DNA from: Hypoxylon rubiginosum
Taxonomy: Eukaryota; Ascomycota; Sordariomycetes; Xylariales; Hypoxylaceae
Assembly (NCBI GenBank): GCA_902806565.1
Contig: CADCXA010000055.1
Span: 1,364,001-1,428,000 of the forward strand
Length of the DNA stretch: 64,000 bases
Direction of reading: 5' to 3'
Positions 55,917 to 64,000 of this stretch are shown here, one piece after another; position 1 is the first letter of the stretch, and the number at the start of each line of letters is the position of its first letter. A program made the translations under genes and the position numbers. The notes below the pieces were generated by a model. It was not told where the DNA came from. It searched no databases and was given only the letters and a program-made list of their open reading frames with translations.

Positions 55917-56060
55917 TCCCCTCCCACCTTTTTCTTACCACTACCACATTTACCCCTCCATCGCTTTTTCGTCTCTCTTCCCACCCCATCCACTTTTCCC
56001 CTTAACAACTTTCATCATAGAAAAGTGACTGCTTTCCCGCGCTCATCCGCAGGCCGCAAT
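55917..56060 (+). promoter_or_regulatory. Pyrimidine-rich promoter/5' leader of the 6-phosphogluconate dehydrogenase gene
   Basis: An almost uninterrupted C/T-rich run on the plus strand ends about 100 bases before the ATG at 56136. CT-rich blocks of this kind precede the transcription starts of highly expressed fungal housekeeping genes. Inferred from composition and position. Confidence 0.4.
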
Positions 56061-56135
56061 TGTTCTTCTCTCTATACCACTACCTCTTCTCATCGTCGAA
56101 TACTATCCGATTGAGCTACCAACATCACCGCAATC

Positions 56136-58141
56136 ATGTCTGGTGCCGTGTAAGTCCTTATATCCCTCTTCTGAGACCAAAGACAGGCCAAATGATGATT
56201 TACCCCACCATCAATCATCAATCATCACCCCGCCGCCAAAATTCTGTCTCTTCCTATTCCCCAATGCCTTCTCCAATGCCCTCTCTAATGCCCTCTACAA
56301 TGTCTTCTCTCGACCCTTGTAACTGAAATAATCTCTCGGGCCCTTTCTCTAGGGCTCGTCTTACCAATATAACCAGTTCCTTAGGAGGGCCGAGGCGAGC
56401 TTCTTTCAGTCACATTATTCTCGCTCGTGAAAGCTGTCCGTTGAAAAATCATGCTAACTAATCCGAAAGCGCTGATTTGGGCCTTATTGGCTTGGCCGTT
56501 ATGTACGTTACCCCCTTAACTCCTAACTCCTCCTTGTTGTGCTTCTGAGGTATTCATCTTGTAACAGGGGTCAGAACTTGATTCTGAACATGGCCGACCA
56601 CGGCTTCACCATCTGCGCCTACAACCGAACCGTCTCCAAGGTCGACCACTTTTTGGCAAACGAGGCCAAGGGCAAGTCCGTCGTCGGCGCCCACTCCAAC
56701 GAGGAGTTCATCTCCAAGCTGAAGAAGCCCCGCCGTGTCATGCTGCTGGTACAGGCCGGCAAGCCTGTCGACGACTGGATCGAGACTCTACTTCCCCTCC
56801 TGGAGAAGGGAGACATCATTATCGACGGTGGTAACTCTCACTTCCCCGATTCCAACCGACGAACCCAGTACCTAAAGGGCAAGGGTATCCGCTTCGTCGG
56901 TTCCGGTGTATCCGGTGGTGAGGAGGGTGCTCGATACGGTCCCTCTTTGATGCCCGGTGGTAACGAGGAGGCCTGGCCTTACGTCAAGGATATCTTCCAG
57001 AGCATTGCCGCCAAGAGCGACAATGAGGCGTGCTGCGAGTGGGTTGGTGACGAGGGTGCTGGCCACTACGTCAAGATGGTCCACAACGGTATTGAGTACG
57101 GTGACATGCAACTTATTTGCGAGGTTCGTTTTACCCCTTTTACCCCTTTCCGCCGTGATAGATTGTACCTTATGGATGATTCAGCTAAGCTAACTGGACT
57201 AGGCCTACGACATCATGAAGCGGGGTCTTGGTATGTCTAACAAGGAGATGGGAGACGTCTTCGCCAAGTGGAACAAGGGTGTTTTGGACTCGTTCCTGAT
57301 CGAGATTACTCGTGACATCATGTACTTCAACGACGATGACGGAACGGCGTTAGTTGAGAAGATTCTGGACAAGGCCGGTCAGAAGGGTACCGGCAAATGG
57401 ACCGCTATCAACGCGCTAGACCTTGGAATGCCCGTCACCCTTATTGCCGAGGCTGTGCTCGCTCGTTGCTTGTCTTCCATCAAGGACGAGCGAACTAAGG
57501 CCTCTAAGAAGCTCGAGTACGTCGGCCGCTCATCAAGCTTCGAGGACAACAAGGCGGAATTCCTTGACGACCTCGAGCAGGCCCTCTACGCCTCCAAGAT
57601 CATCTCGTATGCTCAAGGTTTCATGCTGATGCAAGAGGTTTGTGATCTTTCCACATTTTGTCCCATCTTGTTGGATAACTCGCTAACTGTGTGATATTAG
57701 GCCGCGAAAGAATTTAAGTGGAAGCTCAACAAGCCCTCGATCGCATTGATGTGGAGAGGTGGTTGCATTATCCGCTCTGTCTTCCTGAAGGATATCACTG
57801 CGGCTTACCGAAGCGACAATGACTTGGAGAACTTGCTATTTGACGACTTCTTCAACAAGGCCATCCATAAGGCGCAGCCCGGCTGGAGAAACGTCGTCTC
57901 CAAGGCTGCCCTGCTCGGTATCCCGACACCCGCTTTCTCGACCGCTCTATCGTGGTTCGATGGATACCGCACGCAGGATCTGCCCGCCAACCTCCTCCAG
58001 GCCCAGCGTGACTACTTTGGAGCACACACCTTCCAGATTAAGCCCGAGTATGCCAGCGAGAAGTACCCCGTGGGCAACTACGTGCACGTCAACTGGACCG
58101 GTCGGGGAGGAAATGTGTCAGCTTCTACATACCAGGCATAG
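56136..58141 (+). CDS. gnd1: 6-phosphogluconate dehydrogenase, decarboxylating
   Basis: Five exons: 56136-56149 (14 nt, MSGA plus two bases), 56470-56502, 56568-57123, 57203-57637 and 57701-58141. They encode 492 residues, the normal family size. The cofactor motif [12 protein letters not shown] is rebuilt across two splices. [19 protein letters not shown] and [15 protein letters not shown] carry the substrate- and catalysis-related residues (Lys, His-Asn, Glu), and [20 protein letters not shown] is present. The enzyme turns 6-phosphogluconate into ribulose 5-phosphate and CO2 with NADP+, in the cytosolic pentose-phosphate pathway. The 14-nt first exon and 320-nt first intron are easy to miss; the second exon has no ATG of its own except at its end. 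All phases agree. Confidence 0.97.
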
Positions 58142-58986
58142 ACGAGATTCTCACGAGGAATATGAGTATACTTTCCAACGTCAAATTGGTACGTGGGTAG
58201 GCTGTTTCTGACTAATGGGAAGCTGGAGTATTCAAGTCTAGCATGCTATATCTGGCATGACACCCCTTGGTGTAGAAGCACGAAAACGAAATATGTGAAA
58301 TAATGACAGACGTTAATTTCAACAGGCCATTAGAAAAAAATTATAGATATCAGTCCTCTTGGAATTCGTGTTTGTAGTTCATACCTGTGACTTGTCTTGA
58401 AAATGATGGGTTACACCCGGATCTCGTTTTCATAGGCATTGTAGAGGGACTAATATTTCTGCTAAGCAAATCAACTAAAGCATGTCTTGAGGTTATTCTT
58501 ATAATTTTTAGAATCAAGGTCTATGACTCGTACAACATCGGAGTTTGTTACAGTTAGTACGGAGGACCTAGGAAATGTTGTATCCGAATGTCGTTGTTAA
58601 CATTGTCATCTTAAAGTTGGTAAGGTTATGTACCTACATCCTTGTATGTAGGACGCTTGCACGTGATGGTCAAGCTTGATTGGCCCAAGCCCAAGCTTCT
58701 TTTGCACCAGCCACATAATACCTTACGTAAGTTATCATTAAGCCGAGTCTCCACTGACAAACTCCGCTAGGGAAAGTTGAGCTCAAGTCGTCGCGCATCT
58801 TCGCGACCGTCAAATCGAAACTTCCGCGCGCGCAGCCTCGTATAATCCAAGAGCTCAATGCGCCTTGCGTTCTCCTGTTTATTTCCCATTCCCGACCTTT
58901 TTTGTTAGTTCATTACGCAGTACCTCAGAACGCGACAAAATCAATTGATTCGTACAATTGGGCGCGACCGTCACGTTTCAAACACA
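58142..58986. other. Intergenic, no gene seen
   Basis: 3' flank of the dehydrogenase gene and promoter of the Ssr4 gene. Nothing specific recognised. Confidence 0.4.
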
Positions 58987-61296
58987 ATGTCATCGATGGG
59001 CGACCCAAGCTTTGGGGTCCATAGAGACCTGGTATATATTTTAATATTTCACCTGGTCATTGCCTGCCGCTATCGTCGCCTGCTAACTTAAACACTGCTA
59101 TAGCTCCCACACGTCCATCTCATTTCCACCTATCGATACACTCTCAAGGCCCGAGTCGAACCCCAAGAAGTGACGAGCTGGTTAATGCAGGCTCCCAAGA
59201 TAGCTCGAGACACCGCACCGTTTTTCTGGACTTATCTCGATCGTCCTGAGAATGGAAACATCTTCCTCACCTGGCAACCTTTGCAACAGATGGGCCTTAA
59301 CTTCGCCAGCGATGGATACATCTGGCCTCCCCAGGAGCAATACCTCCAACAGGAGGTCGGAAACGGTGTTGTACGTTATTTGGCAGCTCTCAAGTTGCTA
59401 CTTACCTACGTTCCTATTAACTCGTACTAACCCGTCTAGATACTCGAAATGTACTACCACAAAGCCGGATTCGCCTATGGTGAACCCGTTGCAACCCACT
59501 CCAGGCGCCGTTTTCGCCTTATCCCCCCGAGCGTCCACACCCCCAACGCTCCCCAGGTCGATCCGAGTCTATGGATCGTCCACTACGGCCCCGTCGAAAA
59601 CAACGAGCGCATCCCTCCCCAAGTGATTCCGCGAGATCCTCGCACACAATCCATCTTGGAAACTCGCGCATATCTTCAACGATGTGGTCAGATACAGCGG
59701 AAAGAATTCATTCTCGGCGACCGCGTGAATTGGCCGCAAATCTCCTGGCCCAGAGAGCCCTCAAGACAGCCAATGTACCCTGGCCCCCGTGGCGTTCCTC
59801 AGGCGATGGCATATCCGCCTCACCCCCCTGCAGCTGGCGGGCCGCCTTCTAAGCGTGCTAGGACTGCGCAGGCTGCACACAGCCAAGTGCCTCCTGCCAT
59901 GGCTGCTATTCCCGCACAGGACAGTGCATATGACGATGAAGAGGACACATCTCGTGGTGACATGTTCGATCATTTGACACCTAGGGAAGTGAGCTTGGCT
60001 CGATATCAGCAGAATCATGAGTGGATGGAAGAGATTCTGTCTTCCCCGTACAGAATGGGCCAGATTGGATTCTCAGATATCGGGCTCGGTCTCAAGGGTG
60101 AGCTTTCAGGACTTACCGATGGAATCTTCGAGGCTCATGGTTTTAACACCACGACACAATCGCCCTCGAAGCCGACTGCTACTCAGTTAGACCCCGACCA
60201 GGCCGCTGAGTTTCGAAAGCGGGTTCACGACAGAGTTCATTCGACACAGGCAGAGATTGAGAAGATGAAAGCCGAGCATACCAGAAAGGTAGCCAAGTTT
60301 AAGCACAATTCCCTTCTCACGATTTCCGAAACGGAGCTGCGAATAGCCTTGGATGATCAGGTTGCTGGTGGGTTACAACTCGAGGGTCTCCCTGAAGAAA
60401 GCGAGGACGGTGCAAATCGCTGGCCGTCGAAGCACAATAAGAAGGTCGATGAAATTGTTTCTCAAGTTGAAGCACATCTGGGTCGTCGGGCTGAGGTCAT
60501 CTACGAGCTGAGAAGGATACAGGATGGTGGTTATCAGGAACCAGCTCCGGAGCCAGCTCCACAGACAGTCCCAGGTCAAGGTCCCGCTGTTGGTGGGCCT
60601 CAGAATGGCAGCGCAAATGGAAGTGGCGCCATGTCGCGACAGCCGTCGCATGCGGGCTCTCAGCACAGTGGCTTCATGATTGGTGACTCTGATATAGATA
60701 TGGGTGGAACCGCTGCCGGACTTCTAGACCAGATGCACACCGGAACCGGTGCCTCATCGACCTCTACGCCGGTGAATAACTTCCCGACGCCTCAGGCCCA
60801 CGTCTCCGCCATGCATTCTAATGCTGGTACTCCGGCGAACCTCAATGTTCCCTCGCCTCGGCAGCCTCCCCAAAAGGACGAGTCGGCCGATGTGAAGATG
60901 GACGGTACGAGTACTGGCGATGCACCTACCGGTACCGCCCCTGATCAAGGTACGGGGAGCGGAGACTGGGTTGTCGTCCCTAAAGTTGGCGCCGTCCCTA
61001 ACGCGATCCCCGACGCGAACTTTGCCGCAGCACATGGTCACCAGAAGATGGCGGGCATTGCTAGTAAACAAGCCTCGGCGACAGGGACTCCTTCAGCGGG
61101 GTTTGATGGCGAACAGAACGATTACAGCTCACTCGACGATCTGAATACGGCCGGGGATGTGCTGGCCGGGTTCAGTGGAACGCCTGGTGATCTGGCCGAG
61201 GGCTTAGATCTGGACATGGAAGACTCAGCGTTTGGCGACGCTTTCCATGGCGTGGATACGCAGCAAGGGGGCACACCGGCTGAAGGTGGCATGTAG
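58987..61296 (+). CDS. ssr4: SWI/SNF and RSC complex subunit Ssr4
   Basis: Exons 58987-59031, 59104-59370 and 59440-61296, all phase 0, encode 722 residues. The N-terminal domain has LPHVHLISTYRYTLKARVEP, then APFFWTYLDRP, VGNGVILEMYYHKAGFAYGE and RFRLIPPS, WIVHYGP. I recognise it as the fungal SWI/SNF subunit Ssr4 family. A middle coiled region follows: LTPREVSLARYQQNHEWMEE and the basic AEIEKMKAEHTRKVAKFKH. The last about 250 residues are Gly/Ser/Thr/Pro-rich and disordered. Ssr4 was found in fission-yeast SWI/SNF and RSC chromatin remodellers and lacks a clear animal counterpart. Nuclear. Confidence 0.9.
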
Positions 61297-63078
61297 AACA
61301 TGTCACTTCACGGCGGTGATGACTGGTTCTCTGACCTGTGATGGCCACGGATTTGTTGCTTAATGGGAGTGGACGGTGATGCCATCACTTCCTGAACGCG
61401 TATGTCAGCTACGGCGGGAGTTTTACACGGCTACAGGTCATCGACGCGACCTTGAAAAGGAATTCGGGGAACTAATCCATGTACCCATATGGCGTTTAGG
61501 CGCATTGCAATTGTACAAGGTGTCCTCGCTCAGTTGTGTTAATAAGCCTACACTAGTAGCAATGTCAAGCTCATGTTCGCTTTTGCAGAAAAGCAATCGA
61601 TCTACGTATACACAAACTGCGTATTTCTAAGATATGAAAAACATGCTTCCATCGTATATACAATCGTACATATGAATTGGAGTAAGATCATATTCATTCG
61701 TAACTAGAATTGCAATGCGCGTAGCTGGCCATTTATCTACCCATCGAAGACCTCAACTTCCCAATGCCAAGCTTGACTGTAGATGGATGCCTCGTAAGTT
61801 ATTCCCGGGGAAGAAACAAAGGGAAGAGAGGGAATTTGGCGCCAAGGAGCCTTGGTGGCGTCGGATGAGACGTTGAAGTTGAATTTAGGCTTCGCTTGAA
61901 CCTGCGGGCTGCCAGACTGCTCGGGCGTTATGGTGAGGCATGTTTCAGAGCCGGCAGGGTTTCGTCTCAGAGCCTCTTACCAACCTCTATGAACGTCCCA
62001 AAAAGAATCTTCTAGGCCCTTTTCGACATAGCTTCGACAAACCCGGATAAGAAGAAAAGAAGCCGCTTGGGGTAATTGCATGACGGACCGTGCTCAGTTC
62101 CGGATACGATGGCAGGTTGTGCCAGGGGGCAGCGGGGGTAGGGGGCACGCCATGTTACTGGGCACGGCTCTTTTTGAGCCGCGTTTCCTGGTATCGCATC
62201 GTCGGATCTTTGATCTCTGCCTGGTTCTCATTGGCTTCGAGGTGCCTTTCCCCCAATGCTTTAGCTGGGTGTTCATGCTCGACAGTCAAGTCGGTACGAT
62301 CGTGCCGACTTTACCTGTTCGCTATGTGTGCATGCACAGAGGAGCAGATGGGCGCTCTCTGCTGAATTCGTCTCGACCTTCTCTACTTTCAAGCTAAACC
62401 TTGAAAGCCTCTTCATCCCATATCCGTTCTATGTTTTATTTTGCGGGTTCTTACTTAAGACCCTAGCTCTTTATCGAGACATGGGTACGGTGTTTCTCCT
62501 TCTCGAACCAGGTCAGGCCTTGCTTAGTATCGCCACGACCCTGAGACCCTCGGCATCCGGGTCTGGACGAGATGAAGCTAGTCAAGACGACTGCTACCTA
62601 GTCTTGGCAGGGCAGAGAATGCCAAGAGATGCCATATCAAGCCATGAGATGATGCCCCTCGAGCTCAGACACCGCTCCGAAGATCACGGAGGCGAACGCC
62701 CTGATGCCATCGATCATGGCATTAGGCCTGGACATGTAGTCTGATCGCATCAGCGGGATCGTTGCTTCTACCTGTACCCCGGATTCCTCTTCCCACATTT
62801 GTCTTCCAAGATCCCATTCTTCCCGCAGTTCTTTTCCCTTCTCGTTAGATGTCTGTTCTCCTCTAGCCTTCTTTTTCTCAACACTCATTTCATTTTCTAT
62901 CTTTCGTTAGTCTGCTGGCCAGCACGTACTGTTGAGCAGTCTTTACGTTCTTTATCTACGATTTTATTAATTTTATTTTCCTTGTATTTATCTACCTAAT
63001 ACCGGGCCGGGTCCTCGCTGCCACGAACGACGAACAGGAAAAATCCAGCAGTGTCAAGGTAGTCAAGTTTAAGAAAAC
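61297..63078. other. Long intergenic region upstream of the secreted protein gene
   Basis: About 1.8 kb without a supported gene. Frames near 62080-62744 start at non-ATG codons and lack coding character. From about 62760 to 62900 the plus strand is C/T-rich, a probable promoter/leader for the gene at 63079; such a long upstream region suits a regulated gene. Confidence 0.45.
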
Positions 63079-64000
63079 ATGAAGCAGGCACATATTATCA
63101 CGGCTCTAGCCGTCATGTTCGGGATAGCCTTGAACGGCGTATATGCCAGCCCGCTTCCCGAGCCCCAGCGCGGTGTAAACGTGCGCGCTTCCAACTCGAG
63201 CGATGTATCCGCCGGGGCCTCAAAAAGCCAACTGCAGTCACTATCAAACAACGGCGTGGCCGTAGGATCCGACGCAGAAGCGCAACAGCAAGCGAGCTCC
63301 AACTCCGGAGCCGCTGGCTCTGGAGCACTTGTACAGCTGCCCGGTGCGCAGGTCACTGCTGGCCAGCTGGTCGCCTTTCCAGGGGGAGAGGCGGCGAGCG
63401 CTGCCACGGGGGCCGCTGCTGAGGTCGCTAGCACCAGCAGCGCGGCGCTTGAATCTCTGGCAGTCGAGACTACTACCAGCCAAGCTATTGCGGTCAGTTC
63501 AAGTGCGGCAGCCGTAGTCGAGACTTCGAGCGCAGCGGCGTTACTCGAGACATCGGTAAGTCCTCCCCCCTATCTAGGTAACCCATACATTTCACTCCCC
63601 TAACCAATCTTAGGCTCTTGCTGTCGTTGCCACGTCTTCGAGTGCGGCAGCCATCCAGAGCTTCCAGCAGATCGCGCCTGTCGAAACGGCTGCCGCTGCC
63701 GCCTCCTCCGCAACGGCTATCAACGTCGGCGTCGTGGCGAACTCGAGCGCCGCAGTTACTGCCAGCGCTACTGCTTTGATCCAAGGCTTCCAGACCATCG
63801 GCGCCGGCGACGTAGCCGCCGCGTCCCCAGCTATCGCCAACGTTTCCGCTCCGGCTCTCGCAGAAGCGACTGCCGGCGCTGCTGCCGCCGTCGCGACCTC
63901 GGCGTTTGCAGGATTCTCTAACGGCACTGCTGTTACCGCGGCAGGTGGCGCTGCGGCCTCGGAAGGCCTGCAGGCCTTGCCCAGCGCCGCGGGGAATGCC
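63079..64000 (+). CDS. Secreted Ala/Ser-rich protein, 3' end beyond the window
   Basis: Exon 1 (63079-63555) and the start of exon 2 (63614 onwards) are joined by a 58-nt intron (GTAAGT, branch CTAAC, TCTTAG), phase 0; 288 residues are visible and the frame is still open at 64000. The N-terminus MKQAHIITALAVMFGIALNG is a clear signal peptide, with cleavage probably after VYA near residue 23. The rest is low complexity: Ala, Ser, Val, Thr and Gly with recurring SSAA, ETSSAA and SFQ/GFQ-type units, few charges and no cysteine seen. It is probably a cell-wall or secreted surface protein; a GPI signal cannot be checked because the end is missing. No enzyme domain recognised. Confidence 0.8.

Larger units (their letters stand above)
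53802..56135. other. Long intergenic region with one unsupported frame
   Basis: About 2.3 kb. A coding-like GC-richer tract lies near 54690-54810 (finding) and a 139-codon frame at 55296-55715 (separate entry). The right end (about 55917-56030) is strongly pyrimidine-rich, described separately. Confidence 0.4.

Noticed and set aside
62090..62744. Overlapping plus-strand frames of 91-138 codons
   Set aside because: At least one starts at a non-ATG codon, they have no recognisable motif, and they sit in a long upstream region.
1..64000. Clr2, Spt3 and Ssr4 together as a chromatin gene cluster
   Set aside because: They are tens of kilobases apart with unrelated genes between and belong to different complexes; chance co-occurrence is enough.
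1..64000. CRISPR arrays, rRNA genes, transposase or reverse-transcriptase genes, PKS/NRPS genes, viral insertions
   Set aside because: None was seen in either strand's translations or as spaced repeats.

Overview
The window reads as nuclear chromosomal DNA of a filamentous ascomycete (Pezizomycotina, most likely Sordariomycetes; the order cannot be fixed from sequence alone). The reasons are short GT..AG introns (about 30-215 nt) with CTRAY-like branch sites, two HET-domain genes, fungal-specific proteins (Clr2, Ssr4, ArAE_2-type transporter, Zn2Cys6 regulator) and GC-rich, strongly codon-biased exons separated by AT-richer intergenic DNA. No bacterial, plasmid, viral or organellar features were recognised.

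Layout. 1-10 kb: the 5' part of a Clr2-like silencing factor (-), a weak small-gene candidate, a short-chain dehydrogenase (+), AP-2 sigma (+), a zinc-knuckle protein (-) and an Ist1-like ESCRT regulator (-). 10-21 kb: a large ArAE_2/BRE4-like membrane transporter (+), a HET-domain gene (+), then two tandem copies of an unrecognised protein family (-). The upstream copy is intact and the downstream copy is broken by a frameshift and two stops. A histidine-phosphatase (-) follows. 21-27 kb: SAGA subunit Spt3 (-), leucine carboxyl methyltransferase Ppm1 (-) and a multi-pass membrane protein (+). 28-36.5 kb: a Zn2Cys6 regulator (-), a second SDR (+), a cytochrome P450 (-) and a 6PGDH-like NAD-binding protein (+); the first three form a compact possible metabolic module. 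36.9-46 kb: an ALY/Yra1/Mlo3-type mRNA-export factor with eight exons (-), a probably mitochondrial conserved protein (-), a PI-PLC-like phosphodiesterase (+) and diacylglycerol acyltransferase DGAT2 (+). 46.8-54 kb: a second HET-domain gene with an unresolved exon junction (-), a triose-phosphate/nucleotide-sugar-type transporter (+) and an RBM42-like RNA-binding protein (-). 56-64 kb: 6-phosphogluconate dehydrogenase (+), SWI/SNF-RSC subunit Ssr4 (+) and the start of a secreted Ala/Ser-rich protein running off the end (+).

Most genes are housekeeping functions (membrane traffic, chromatin, RNA, pentose-phosphate pathway, lipid storage) and show no operon logic. The accessory parts are the HET gene with its neighbouring orphan family at 15-20 kb, the TF-SDR-P450 group at 28-33 kb, and the second HET gene at 47-49 kb. 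Exon coordinates were deduced by hand from splice signals, reading phase and remembered family conservation. Nothing was checked against a database.
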